From Vibrio cortegadensis (GTDB lineage Bacteria > Pseudomonadota > Gammaproteobacteria > Enterobacterales > Vibrionaceae), in contig NZ_AP025472.1 of the NCBI RefSeq assembly GCF_024347395.1, positions 868,001 through 932,000 on the forward strand: 64,000 bases of DNA, in the 5' to 3' direction. This document shows positions 46,401 to 53,876 of the stretch, piece after piece. The position numbers and the translations under genes are program-made. Below the pieces are notes generated by a model that saw only the letters and a program-made list of their open reading frames with translations, did not search any database and was not told the origin of the DNA. Positions within the stretch are counted from its first letter, which is position 1; each line of letters begins with the position of its first letter.

Positions 46401-48269
46401 TTGGCGCATTTCTGGGTAATGACAAGCAAGCTCGCGACCCATGTTTAAGTATTGCGAACCTTGACCTGCAAATAGCGCTGCCACTTTACCTGCACCATTT
46501 TCAGCAATCAGTGCCGACTCACGGTAGCTAGTACCGTTTGGCATCTGCCAATGTGCTTTGGTTTGGCTTTCAAGCATAGAAACCGCTTGAGTCAGTTGCG
46601 CTTGAAGGTCTGCTTGGTCAGTCACGACTAAACCAATACGAGCATGCTTAGCGTCAACTTCGCGTAGAGCGTGTTGCTCAGCAAGCGCTTCCAGTTTGAA
46701 CGCAGCACCTGCCGCTTGAGTTGAAACCTGTTTTAGTTCATTGATCAGTGCTTGACGAGACTCTGCGCTGAATAACAGAGTTTGCGGCACTTGGCGCTGA
46801 CGGTATTTATCACCGCGAGCGTGCTCTGGCGTGTACTCTTCTAATACAACGTGGAAGTTAGTGCCACCAAAACCGAATGAGCTGATACCTGCACGGCGCG
46901 GTGTGCCGTCGACACGTTTCATCCAAGGACGCGTTTGTGTGTTTAGGTAGAACGGTGAGTTCTCGATATCCAACTTAGGATTCGGAGCCGATACGTTGAT
47001 CGTTGGCGGCAGTACTTTGTGGTGCAGTGCTAATGCAGCTTTAATTAGACCTGCAGTACCTGCAGTTGATTTAGTGTGACCAATTTGAGATTTCACAGAG
47101 CCTAACGCAATGTGTTGCTTCTCTTCATTGTTCTCACTGAATACTGAGTTTAAGCCACCGAATTCAGCAACATCGCCTGCTGCTGTACCTGTGCCGTGTG
47201 CTTCTAAAAGGCCAAGCGTGTGCGGTGCGAAACCCGCATCATCGTAAGCGCGTTTTAGTGCTTTTGCTTGTCCTTCAGGACGAGGCGCGTAGATACTCTT
47301 GAACTTACCGTCCGAAGAAGAACCGACACCTTTAATTACTGAGTAGATTCTGTCGCCGTCACGCTCTGCATCTTCAAGACGCTTAAGAGCAACCATGCCG
47401 ATGCCTTCACCAATCATCATGCCTTTTGAATCGATGTCGAAAGGTTGAATGGTTTCATTAGTGGTAAATGCTGGCGTTTTAGAGAAGCTCATGTACATGG
47501 TTGGCGAGTTATCAGTACACACACCACCTGTGATCATCATTTCACTGCGGCCTTCAACCAGCTCACTAAGAGCCATACGCATTGCGGCTAGAGAACCTGC
47601 ACACGCAGCATCTACCACACAGTTAATGCCGCCAAGGTCAAAGCGGTTAGCAATACGACCTGAAATTACGTTACCCAATGAACCAGGGAATGAGTTCTCT
47701 TCCCAGTGGATGTATTGGTCTTGGAATTTTTTGATCAGCATTTCGCTGTCTTCGTCGTTGATGCCGCTGCTCTTGAATACTTTTTTCAAAACAGGGTATT
47801 GCAGACGGGCATTTAGGCTTTGAGCGATCTTCTGACCGCCACCAACACCTAGCGTGATACCGATCTTATCGCGATCGTAGCCTTCAGGCAGCTTGGCATC
47901 TTCAAGAACTTCTTTTGCCACGATCAGAGAAAGCAACTGTGACGTATCAGTCAGTTCTAGAATGTTTGGCGGAAGGCCGAACTCCATTGGGTTGAAGTCC
48001 ACTTCAGGGATGAAACCACCGCGCTTACAATAAGACTTGTCTGGCGCAGTACGATCTGAATCGTAGTAATCTTCTGGACGCCAGTGAGTCTCTGGCACTT
48101 CGGTAATGGCATCAATCTTTTCGCTGATCAAATCCCAGAATTTGTTTAGGTAGCGAGAGTTTGCAAACATGCTTGCCATACCAACGATAGCAATTGGCAT
48201 GTCTTTAAGGCGTTTATTCAGTCGAGTGTCGTCGACTGATTCAGGGGTGTTTGTTTCGGGTTGGCTCAT
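40416..48269 (-). CDS. pfaA: PUFA synthase subunit PfaA (KS-MAT-5xACP-KR-DH)
   Basis: A 2617-aa iterative polyketide-type synthase. Domains in order: ketosynthase with Cys223 in VVDAACAGS; malonyl/acyl transferase with Ser697 in GHSFGEL; a charged coiled linker (about 965-1000) and Pro/Ala/Gln linker; five tandem acyl carrier domains with phosphopantetheine Ser at 1278, 1385, 1487, 1588 and 1694 (LGIDSIKRVEIL in each); ketoreductase (about 1990-2260, VTGGAKGVTFECALTLAKQC); and a C-terminal dehydratase-like hot-dog with DHCIAGNPVLPT. GGAG lies 8 bases before the ATG. First gene of pfaABCD; the ACPs need PfaE. Confidence 0.98.
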   Translation of the reverse strand: MSQPETNTPESVDDTRLNKRLKDMPIAIVGMASMFANSRYLNKFWDLISEKIDAITEVPETHWRPEDYYDSDRTAPDKSYCKRGGFIPEVDFNPMEFGLPPNILELTDTSQLLSLIVAKEVLEDAKLPEGYDRDKIGITLGVGGGQKIAQSLNARLQYPVLKKVFKSSGINDEDSEMLIKKFQDQYIHWEENSFPGSLGNVISGRIANRFDLGGINCVVDAACAGSLAAMRMALSELVEGRSEMMITGGVCTDNSPTMYMSFSKTPAFTTNETIQPFDIDSKGMMIGEGIGMVALKRLEDAERDGDRIYSVIKGVGSSSDGKFKSIYAPRPEGQAKALKRAYDDAGFAPHTLGLLEAHGTGTAAGDVAEFGGLNSVFSENNEEKQHIALGSVKSQIGHTKSTAGTAGLIKAALALHHKVLPPTINVSAPNPKLDIENSPFYLNTQTRPWMKRVDGTPRRAGISSFGFGGTNFHVVLEEYTPEHARGDKYRQRQVPQTLLFSAESRQALINELKQVSTQAAGAAFKLEALAEQHALREVDAKHARIGLVVTDQADLQAQLTQAVSMLESQTKAHWQMPNGTSYRESALIAENGAGKVAALFAGQGSQYLNMGRELACHYPEMRQQLAQADQVFGQHKKTALSQILFPIPTFTPEATKAQEAVLTNTANAQSAIGTVSMGQFDIMTQAGFKADMVAGHSFGELSALCASGVISQDDYYQLAFARGDAMAATPEQGDSGTMFAVILDADKLPAVESCISQFEGVSIANYNAPTQLVIAGPTATVQQAAQALTEQGFKAIALPVSGAFHTPLVAHAQKPFASAIDKASFSTPTLPLYSNATGKLHSKDAKAIKKAFKQHMLQSVRFSEQIEAMYEAGARVFVEFGPKNILQKLVEKTLADKNEELYAISINPSPKGDSDQQLRLAAVQLCVAGVSLDNIDPYQADIAEPAKASPMNIKLNATNYISPATRKKMDQSLASGNVTEKTEIVEVKVEVEKIVEKEVIKTEIVEVPVAAPQASNVQQSTAPAPSVQVVTAAQQPQVAQPAPATIQPAAQVTVDESSLQSFFNAQQQAAEVHQQFLAIPQQYGDTFNTLMSEQAKMATAGVAIPENLQRSMEMFHQHQAETLKAHAHYLEMQAHSNNSALNMLTQGSVQTAQPTFVAPVNTQPAIQAPTTPAAIVQEPVAQVQATPVQAAPVQAQSVQVTPVQKAAPAPQVAAQAAAPVAAQPLPVKAQPAPVAAPVAVQSADAEKVMLEVVAEKTGYPTEMLDLEMDMEADLGIDSIKRVEILGTVQDEMPNLPELNPEDLAECRTLGEIVEYMNSKSMNSKMPASAPVAAQPSATAPVQAANGLDAKVVQLTMLEVVAEKTGYPTEMLDLEMDMEADLGIDSIKRVEILGTVQDELPTLPELNPEDLAECRTLGEIVAYMNSKLPASAPAPSLAPAVAPATASNGLDAAVVQKTMLEVVAEKTGYPTEMLDLAMDMEADLGIDSIKRVEILGTVQDELPTLPELNPEDLAECRTLGEIVDYMNSKLPASAPVAAQVSAPVQAVSNGLNAEQVQSTMLSVVADKTGYPTEMLDLAMDMEADLGIDSIKRVEILGTVQDQLPTLPELNPEDLAECRTLGEIVDYMNSKLAPSSEAAAVAPAAEVEAIVESASNDLNPAHVQSTMMEVVADKTGYPAEMLDLAMDMEADLGIDSIKRVEILGTVQDQLPTLPELNPEDLAECRTLGEIVTYMQSKLSAAAPVATPKTESVTPIAETATAELPPHNEVALKKLPAADKLVDCFSKDACVVITDDGHNAGVLAEKLTANGIQVAVVRSALSAASPLNSEIASYTLNSVDDAGVTAVINDIEADLKTSNKVIAGFIHLQAIVDAKQSNEQAVNLNADSRASLTTAFLFAKHLNGQLNAVSGRSVFFTLSRIDGGFGYLDTKQLANAELNQAALSGLTKTLSHEWSNVFCRALDADASIDARHLAEAITGELFDIDTNTVEIGLSHSENGESGRATLIATTPGAAQTKNTGAQLTKSDKVLVTGGAKGVTFECALTLAKQCKSHFILAGRSKHITSAELPQWAQGKQEKELKPAAIAHLQATGDKPTPKKVDTLLKPVLSSLEINGALAAFNEIGASAEYLSLDVSNHESVAKTLANFEGITGLIHGAGVLADKHIQDKTLDELNMVYGTKVGGLEAVLGGLDSSKLKLIAMFSSAAGFYGNTGQSDYSMSNEILNKAALQLSARNPQAKVMSFNWGPWDGGMVNAALKRMFTERGVYVIPLQAGAELFSSQLRNETGIQLLVGTSMQGSDNKEAAVKKLNAESVHLAKSPLNTSITVTRHLDPKALPFIQDHCIAGNPVLPTVCAIQWMREVAEQLLGVNVSIHNYKLLKGVIFDTDEVQELKLVLSSDAKSKDQLKAVISCQGRPQYQAQLQVASVQMSEDVQQASVKRFEANTSAAVTTAQALYSDGTLFHGPRLQGITSVERFDDLGLLAQCQLPQIENSDCGAFIPKQGFGDSQPFAEDYLLQAMLVWARLKYGAASLPSAIGEFICYAPMHNGDQGWLELSVIKSTARSLQADISLYHQDGRLSAVMKGAKVTISKSLNDAFLPKSSSAVSKKEATKNAEKEQLS
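43080..44560 (-). repeat. Five tandem ACP-coding repeats within pfaA
   Basis: Five highly similar units of about 300-320 bp (spacing of the active Ser 107, 102, 101 and 106 residues), each coding for DxEADLGIDSIKRVEIL and LPELNPEDLAECRTLGEIV, separated by Ala/Pro-rich linkers. The last two units share DQLPTL while units 2 and 3 share DELPTL, suggesting pairwise duplication. Confidence 0.95.
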
Positions 48270-48965
48270 TATGAGTCTCCACTTGAAATCACTGAGGGCG
48301 ATGTCTTATTTAGAGGCGGCGCTTTGAATTGGATAGAAAATAAATCTGAAACAGACTTGAGCAAACGCAGCCGAAAAGTCAGGTTGTTGAAGTTAAGCAA
48401 CCAGTTTGAAATTGGGTTTATTGAGCAGTAATGCTCGCGAGAAGGTGAAAGCATCACAAGCGAGTTAGGTTTCTAGGATTGGGAGTCATGTCCATTAACG
48501 TCCTGTCTATTTTATTGCGAAATACAGGGGGAGATATCGCAATGTAAATTAGATGATTTGACCAATGGTTGAGCAGGCTACCCGAGGTGAGTTGTCGATA
48601 CAATGCTCCCAAAGCCCACTATGTTCTGTTCAGACCAGATGAATTACTCTAATTTTTGTAAATATAAGATTTAATATTTATAAGTTATTGAAAAATAATG
48701 TCTTGTTGTATATTTTTAGTGTTTTTGCTCTAAATTGTAGCTTTGTGAGATCTAGCTATCATTTTTGATAGATAGTTTGTAGCGGTGTTTAGTTCTTAAG
48801 GAGTTGTTTGTTTCTGATATACAATTACTGTAACTTCTTTGAATCGCTGTTTTTAGTGTGGGTCTCTTATGCTATTGGCTTAGCGATAAGTTTTTGTAGG
48901 CTAGCGGTTAAAAATAGCATTGTGCAAATATTGGTCGTTTTATAGTTTGGGGAAAGTAAGGTTTT
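48270..48965. other. Divergent control region between pfaA and pfaE
   Basis: 696 bases, A/T-rich especially from 48640. It includes a FadR-like site at 48626 and a small inverted repeat CTATCA-TTTT-TGATAG at 48756-48771. The 62-codon open frame ending at the pfaA start is judged not to be a gene. No regulator gene such as pfaR lies next to pfaA here. Confidence 0.6.
48626..48638. promoter_or_regulatory. FadR-like binding site upstream of pfaA
   Basis: CTGTTCAGACCAG matches the FadR core CTGGTCNGACCAG at all but one position and is itself an imperfect palindrome. It lies 357 bases before pfaA and 328 before pfaE. FadR senses long-chain acyl-CoA, so control of PUFA synthesis by fatty acid supply would make sense; untested. 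Confidence 0.45.
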
Positions 48966-49874
48966 ATGTCTAATTCTGTGGTTGATTTGTGGTTGTGCCC
49001 AATAGAAGAACTTGATGAGAGCGAAGCATTAACGGCAGAGCTTAAAGCATGGTTAACCGACGATGAGATAGCAAAAGTGAGCCGCTATAAAATGGAACGA
49101 GATCGTCTTAGAGGTCTGTATGTGCGCTGCTTTTTGCGTGCGATTTTGTCCCGTTATGCCAACCGTCATCCCAACTGGTGGCGTTTTGAATATGGCGACA
49201 AAGGGAAGCCTCGTTTAAGTGCTGACCAATTTTCCAAAACTGGGATTGAATTCAACATCAGCCATAGTCGTGATTATTTGTTGGTGGCCGTTTGTTTGAA
49301 TAATTCGGTTTTGGATCCCATAGCGTTGGGAGTCGATATTGAACATTCACGAGACAACACCAATATCCAATCGATCATGACTCACTATTTTTCGCACTTA
49401 GAAATAGATCAATTAATGGCTTTGGATGAATCTCAGCAACCTACGAGATTTTTTGATTTATGGGCATTAAAAGAGTCCTACATTAAAGCTACTGGCACAG
49501 GGCTCGCGACATCATTGAAAGGTTTTTCTTTTGATTTTTCTAAGGTCACTGAGCGGACTGAGGCAATGAGAACCGTGACGAATTCGAGCAAAGAGAGAGT
49601 TGGGCAGAGTCGTCAGTTACGCCTATTTCAAGGGCTTGAACTTCATCTCTTCGAAGATCCCGATCGTGAGGGCGCGAAAAAAACGTCTACACGAGATAAA
49701 CAATGCAATAACCTTTACTGGAAAAGTTTGCTTGGCCGAGTAGATGACCAATATCGATTTGCCGTGACGCTAGGTGCAGAGGGTATAGCCGGAATAAAAC
49801 TCAACATGATTGAGTTTCAAACTTCCGACTTATTTTCACAATTGGAGGCATTTAAATCGAAGGACCCAACATAG
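48966..49874 (+). CDS. pfaE: 4'-phosphopantetheinyl transferase PfaE
   Basis: A 302-aa Sfp-type transferase that moves phosphopantetheine from CoA to the Ser of each PfaA acyl carrier domain. Motifs: DKGKPRL (about residues 78-84), the FNISHSRDYLLVAV motif (about 98-111), the metal-binding GVDIEHSR (about 121-128) and FFDLWALKESYIKATGTGL (about 160-178) with the catalytic Glu and Lys. It is divergent from pfaA. In many PUFA producers pfaE is separate or beyond pfaD. Its last 23 bases overlap the end of the convergent thioesterase gene. Confidence 0.95.
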   Translation: MSNSVVDLWLCPIEELDESEALTAELKAWLTDDEIAKVSRYKMERDRLRGLYVRCFLRAILSRYANRHPNWWRFEYGDKGKPRLSADQFSKTGIEFNISHSRDYLLVAVCLNNSVLDPIALGVDIEHSRDNTNIQSIMTHYFSHLEIDQLMALDESQQPTRFFDLWALKESYIKATGTGLATSLKGFSFDFSKVTERTEAMRTVTNSSKERVGQSRQLRLFQGLELHLFEDPDREGAKKTSTRDKQCNNLYWKSLLGRVDDQYRFAVTLGAEGIAGIKLNMIEFQTSDLFSQLEAFKSKDPT

Positions 49875-50259
49875 CGTTTAAAACGACATCTGGTACTGGT
49901 TGAAGTCGTTTTCCTGTATCTAAACAGACCATTTCAATCTCCCCAATCACTGCGGGTTTTGTTGCCTCTTTACGCCACACTTCTTGTCGCCATAATGTCT
50001 TATATTTGCCATCTAATTCAAAAGAGGTTCGAATATCGCAAATTTCAGCAAACTCAACCCCGTCTTGAAAGGTCATATTGGCTTTGTAGACGGCGAAACC
50101 TAATCCTTGTTCATTCCATAGTTGCGCCAGTATGTCACTCCCTAATACATGCTCCCGAGCACGCTCAAAATATTTCAGAAAATTAGGGTGATACACAACA
50201 CCTGAGTGATCGGTGTCTTCGTAATAAATTTGTACGGGGTGGTGGTAAATTTTGCTCAT
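49852..50259 (-). CDS. Hot-dog acyl-thioesterase (YbgC/4HBT type)
   Basis: A 135-aa single-domain hot-dog thioesterase. The active-site segment is VQIYYEDTDHSGVVYHPNFLKYFERARE, with the catalytic Asp of YEDTDHSGVVYH near residue 17. The open frame runs back to 50340, but MSKIYHHP at 50259 is the family-like start. It converges on pfaE with a 23-base overlap. A homologous 4HBT thioesterase (Orf6) near the pfa genes of Photobacterium profundum has been studied as part of PUFA production, so release of the fatty acid from the synthase is the likely role; a general acyl-CoA thioesterase is the alternative. Confidence 0.9.
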   Translation of the reverse strand: MSKIYHHPVQIYYEDTDHSGVVYHPNFLKYFERAREHVLGSDILAQLWNEQGLGFAVYKANMTFQDGVEFAEICDIRTSFELDGKYKTLWRQEVWRKEATKPAVIGEIEMVCLDTGKRLQPVPDVVLNAMLGPSI

Positions 50260-50447
50260 CTCGACGATCTCTTCAAGTAAGTCAGTCGTTGATACGTAAT
50301 ATCTCGCCGAAGCGATGACAATCAATATGGTTAGCGGCACTTTACCTTAAATTTCTAAATTACTTCAATATTCTAAGAGCGTGGCTGCCTTGGTCAGACC
50401 TCCATTTTATGTCAATAGGCGAGATCTCCCCCATACCATAAATTTTA

Positions 50448-50479
50448 ATGGGTCATTTTCCACCCATGGAATTACCCAT
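50448..50479. promoter_or_regulatory. Candidate DctD activator sites
   Basis: ATGGGT-N8-ACCCAT (50448-50467) plus a further TACCCAT (50473-50479), about 75-105 bases before the sigma-54 promoter: the place and repeat pattern expected for binding of an NtrC-type activator. Confidence 0.5.
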
Positions 50480-50552
50480 GTTGATGGCTGGCATGAATTG
50501 CTATCTATCCGATCCTTTGTGGTTAAAGGGTTGTTAATGGTTTGTATAAAGT

Positions 50553-50567
50553 TGGCGCGTAAATTGC
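50553..50567 (+). promoter_or_regulatory. Sigma-54 promoter of dctPQM
   Basis: TGGCGCGTAAATTGC carries GG and GC exactly 12 bases apart, matching the -24/-12 consensus TGGCACN5TTGC closely. It lies 62 bases before the dctP start. DctD encoded nearby is a sigma-54 activator. Confidence 0.82.
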
Positions 50568-50628
50568 CTTGTAAGGATTACACAGTACCCATAGATGGGG
50601 CTGTTTTGATCAATCAAGGAGAATAATA

Positions 50629-51627
50629 ATGTTTAAGCCTCTTACTCTACTGTCTTTATCGGTACTTGCTGCTACTAGTTTTAATGCTGCTGCTAACTGT
50701 GACCCAGGCGAGATCGTGATTAAATTCAGTCACGTAACCAATACTGATAAGCACCCGAAAGGCATTGCGGCATCATTGCTTGAAGAGCGTGTAAACACGG
50801 AGATGAATGGTAAAGCTTGTATGCAGGTTTTTCCAAACTCGACTCTTTACGATGATAACAAGGTACTGGAAGCCCTTCTCAATGGTGATGTTCAAATGGC
50901 AGCTCCGTCGCTGTCAAAATTTGAAAAATTCACTAAGAAATACCGTATTTTTGACCTTCCATTCCTATTTGAAGATGTCGATGCCGTTGACCGTTTCCAA
51001 AACTCTGAAGCGGGCGACACTCTGAAGAATGCGATGAAACGTCGTGGCCTAAAAGGTCTTGCATTCTGGCATAACGGTATGAAGCAGATGTCGGCAAATA
51101 AGCCATTGATTACCCCTGAAGATGCAAAAGGGTTGAAGTTCCGTGTTCAAGCATCCGATGTTCTGGTTGCTCAGTTTGAACAGCTAGGCGCTAACCCTCA
51201 GAAGATGTCATTTAAAGAAGTCTACGGCGGCCTGCAAACTAAGGTTATCGATGGTCAAGAAAATACTTGGTCAAACATCTACGGTAAGAAATTCTTTGAA
51301 GTACAAGATGGGGTGACAGAAACCAACCACGGCATCTTGGATTACCTAGTCGTGACATCAAACGATTTCTGGAAAAAGTTACCTGATGATGTTCGTAGCC
51401 AGCTAGACACGATCGTTAAAGAGGTGACAGCAACTCGTAATGCGGAATCATCGAAGGTGAACCTTGCAAACAAAAATAACGTGATTGAAGCGGGTGGCGT
51501 GGTACGTACTCTTACTGCTGATCAGCGTCAAGCATGGGTTGATAAGTTGCAACCAGTGTGGAAAAAGTTTGAGAAAGACATCGGTTCAGATTTGATCGAT
51601 GCTGCTCTTGCGTCTAATAAAAAATAG
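50629..51627 (+). CDS. dctP: TRAP transporter C4-dicarboxylate-binding protein DctP
   Basis: A 332-aa periplasmic binding protein. The signal peptide ends near residue 22 (FNAAANCDPGE). The conserved TRAP region includes the substrate Arg in LKFRVQASDVLVAQF (about residues 166-180), GANPQKMSFKEVYGGLQTKVIDGQENTWSNIYGKKFFEVQ. DctP binds succinate, fumarate or malate and passes them to DctQM. GGAG precedes the ATG. First gene of dctPQM, under the sigma-54 promoter at 50553; DctB/DctD in the facing operon support the dicarboxylate assignment. Confidence 0.94.
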   Translation: MFKPLTLLSLSVLAATSFNAAANCDPGEIVIKFSHVTNTDKHPKGIAASLLEERVNTEMNGKACMQVFPNSTLYDDNKVLEALLNGDVQMAAPSLSKFEKFTKKYRIFDLPFLFEDVDAVDRFQNSEAGDTLKNAMKRRGLKGLAFWHNGMKQMSANKPLITPEDAKGLKFRVQASDVLVAQFEQLGANPQKMSFKEVYGGLQTKVIDGQENTWSNIYGKKFFEVQDGVTETNHGILDYLVVTSNDFWKKLPDDVRSQLDTIVKEVTATRNAESSKVNLANKNNVIEAGGVVRTLTADQRQAWVDKLQPVWKKFEKDIGSDLIDAALASNKK

Positions 51628-51707
51628 TAAAAACCTAGAGCGGCACTGAGTTTGTGCCGCTCTGAATAATTGTGTCGTTCATAACAATAACAAGAGTGAC
51701 GTATCTA

Positions 51708-52394
51708 ATGGAGCAGTCTCAAATGGAACAGTCTCTTTTTTCTAAAGTCGGAAAATTTACCGATGCAATTGAGGAAACTCTGATTGCATTCTTTTTAGGT
51801 GCAATGACCTTACTAACTTTTGCCAACGTAGTTTTTCGCTATGTTTTCAACGGCAATATTCTATGGGCGTTGGAGCTAACCGTATTTATGTTTGCGTGGA
51901 TGGTTTTGGTCGGCGCATCTTATGGTGTTAAGAAGCACTTTCATATTGGGGTGGACGTGGTTATCAACATGGCCCCTGATAAATTACGAAAGGCCTATGC
52001 AGTGATTGCAGTAACGAGTTGTTTGGCCTTCTCTGTTTTGCTGCTAATCGGTTCTTGGAATTATTGGTATCCGTTTGCAACAGAACGCGCTTGGTATGAA
52101 ACCGATGACATCCCAATGCCAGAGATGCTGCAATTTATGTCGGACTGGTTAAATGAAGGCGAACGTTACGAAAAATTGCCGCGATTTATTCCTTATATGG
52201 CACTGCCTATTGGTATGGCTCTGCTTACGTTTAGATTCACGCAAATTGCTTTCCAAGTTTTCACTGGCAAATTAGATCGAATGATCGCAGGTCATGAAGC
52301 GGAAGAGGGCTTAGAAGCATTGAAAGCGCAAGTCTTGGAAGGAAGCGATGAAGATGCGACCTCACCTCTAAAGTCGAACGGTAAGGAGAAGTAG
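51708..52394 (+). CDS. dctQ: TRAP transporter small membrane subunit DctQ
   Basis: A 228-aa inner-membrane protein with four hydrophobic segments; VFRYVFNGNILWALELTVFMFAWMVLVGAS (about residues 43-72) is the DctQ signature. The N-terminus has a repeated MEQSQMEQS, so the start could be ATG 51708 or 51723 (GGAG is 9 bases before the second). The loop between segments 3 and 4 is long and the C-terminus has an acidic tail of about 30 residues. It ends 3 bases before dctM. Confidence 0.92.
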   Translation: MEQSQMEQSLFSKVGKFTDAIEETLIAFFLGAMTLLTFANVVFRYVFNGNILWALELTVFMFAWMVLVGASYGVKKHFHIGVDVVINMAPDKLRKAYAVIAVTSCLAFSVLLLIGSWNYWYPFATERAWYETDDIPMPEMLQFMSDWLNEGERYEKLPRFIPYMALPIGMALLTFRFTQIAFQVFTGKLDRMIAGHEAEEGLEALKAQVLEGSDEDATSPLKSNGKEK

Positions 52395-52397
52395 ACC

Positions 52398-53759
52398 ATG
52401 GCAATGTTATTTCTATTTTTGATGGTAATTGCGTTCATGCTAGTCGGTGTGCCAATTGCTATATCGCTAGGTCTATCGAGCATGATCTTCCTATTGATGC
52501 ACTCAGATGCCTCTTTAGCGTCGGTCGCTCAAACCCTATTTAATGCATTTGCTGGCCACTACACACTATTAGCGATTCCATTCTTTATTTTGGCCTCTAG
52601 TTTTATGTCTACTGGTGGGGTAGCAAAGCGTATTATTCGTTTTGCTATTGCAATGGTCGGTTGGTTCCGCGGTGGTCTTGCAATGGCTTCTGTTGTCGCA
52701 TGTATGATGTTTGCAGCCTTATCAGGGTCATCACCAGCGACGGTTGTCGCAATCGGTAGTATCGTGATTGCCGGAATGGTGAAGAACGGTTACTCAAAAG
52801 AGTTCGCGGCAGGGGTTATCTGTAACGCGGGTACATTAGGGATCTTGATTCCACCTTCTATCGTGATGGTTGTTTATGCCGCTGCGACGGATGTATCGGT
52901 TGGTCGTATGTTCCTTGGTGGCGTGATCCCTGGGCTACTCGCGGGTGTCATGTTGATGATTGCTATCTACATTGCAGCACGAATTAAGAACATTCCGGCT
53001 CAACCCTTCGTCGGATGGGGAGAAACCTTCGCTGCGGCTAAAGATGCGAGTTGGGGACTGCTGTTAATTGTTATTATTCTTGGTGGTATCTACGGCGGTA
53101 TTTTCACGCCAACAGAAGCGGCGGCAGTTGCGGCGGTGTATGCGTTCTTTATCGCAAACTTCATCTATAAAGACATGGGACCGTTTGCTGATAAGAAAAA
53201 CACCAAGCCAGCCTTAGTGAAAATTGTCCAAACCTTTGTCCATAAAGACACCAAAGATACGCTTTATGAAGCGGGTAAATTGACGATAATGCTGCTGTTT
53301 ATTATCGCTAATGCACTGATTTTAAAACATGTACTGACGGAAGAACGAATTCCTCAGATGATCACGGAATCAATGCTCTCTGCGGGTCTAGGCCCAATTG
53401 CATTCTTGATTGTGGTGAACGTGTTATTGCTGATTGGTGGTCAATTCATGGAGCCATCAGGTTTGTTGATCATTGTCGCGCCGTTAGTCTTCCCAATTGC
53501 GATTGAACTGGGTATCGACCCGATTCACCTTGGTATTATGATGGTGGTGAATATGGAAATCGGGATGATAACCCCACCTGTTGGACTCAACCTCTTTGTG
53601 ACCGCTGGGGTGGCGAAGATGTCGATGATGAATGTAGTGAAAGCGGCACTTCCGTGGGTTGGTGTTATGTTCCTATTCCTCATGATCGTGACTTACGTTC
53701 CTTGGGTTTCAACATGGCTACCAACAACATTAATGGGGCCTGAAATCATCACGAAGTAG
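52398..53759 (+). CDS. dctM: TRAP transporter large membrane subunit DctM
   Basis: A 453-aa sodium-driven transporter subunit with about 11-12 membrane segments. Conserved parts include IPFFILASSFMSTGGVAKRI, FAALSGSSPATVVAIGSI (about residues 109-126), CNAGTLGILIPPSIVMVVYA and the C-terminal NMEIGMITPPVGLNLFV. It is slightly longer than usual owing to a central loop (DMGPFADKKNTKPALVKIVQ). The stop codon opens directly into an octamer repeat. Confidence 0.95.
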   Translation: MAMLFLFLMVIAFMLVGVPIAISLGLSSMIFLLMHSDASLASVAQTLFNAFAGHYTLLAIPFFILASSFMSTGGVAKRIIRFAIAMVGWFRGGLAMASVVACMMFAALSGSSPATVVAIGSIVIAGMVKNGYSKEFAAGVICNAGTLGILIPPSIVMVVYAAATDVSVGRMFLGGVIPGLLAGVMLMIAIYIAARIKNIPAQPFVGWGETFAAAKDASWGLLLIVIILGGIYGGIFTPTEAAAVAAVYAFFIANFIYKDMGPFADKKNTKPALVKIVQTFVHKDTKDTLYEAGKLTIMLLFIIANALILKHVLTEERIPQMITESMLSAGLGPIAFLIVVNVLLLIGGQFMEPSGLLIIVAPLVFPIAIELGIDPIHLGIMMVVNMEIGMITPPVGLNLFVTAGVAKMSMMNVVKAALPWVGVMFLFLMIVTYVPWVSTWLPTTLMGPEIITK

Positions 53760-53808
53760 CTAAGTAGCTAAGTAGCTAAGTGGCTAAGCAGCTAAGCAGT
53801 TAGGTAAC
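53755..53808. repeat. Octamer tandem repeat (TAAGTAGC-like, ~6-7 copies)
   Basis: Period-8 units, three perfect then increasingly diverged (TAAGTGGC, TAAGCAGC, TAAGCAGT, TAGGTAAC), beginning at the dctM stop codon itself. The rest of the 363-base gap up to dctD holds the minus-strand terminator at 53877 and no gene. Confidence 0.85.
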
Positions 53809-53876
53809 TAATCACTGAGTAGGACAAAAGTTACGAGTAAATAAGTCCACTCAAATTTATAGCTTAGATAGCAAAT

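Noticed and set aside
48269..48457. 62-codon open frame ending exactly at the pfaA start, on the same strand
   Set aside because: No good ribosome binding site, low-complexity composition and no recognisable family; it covers the likely pfaA leader. Kept as leader sequence.
30675..50259. pfa locus as a recent foreign island
   Set aside because: No integrase, tRNA, direct repeats or clear base-composition break at the edges; codon use looks like that of the neighbours by eye. Older transfer cannot be excluded.
50381..50626. 81-codon open frame before dctP
   Set aside because: It spans the sigma-54 promoter and activator repeats, which explain this DNA better.
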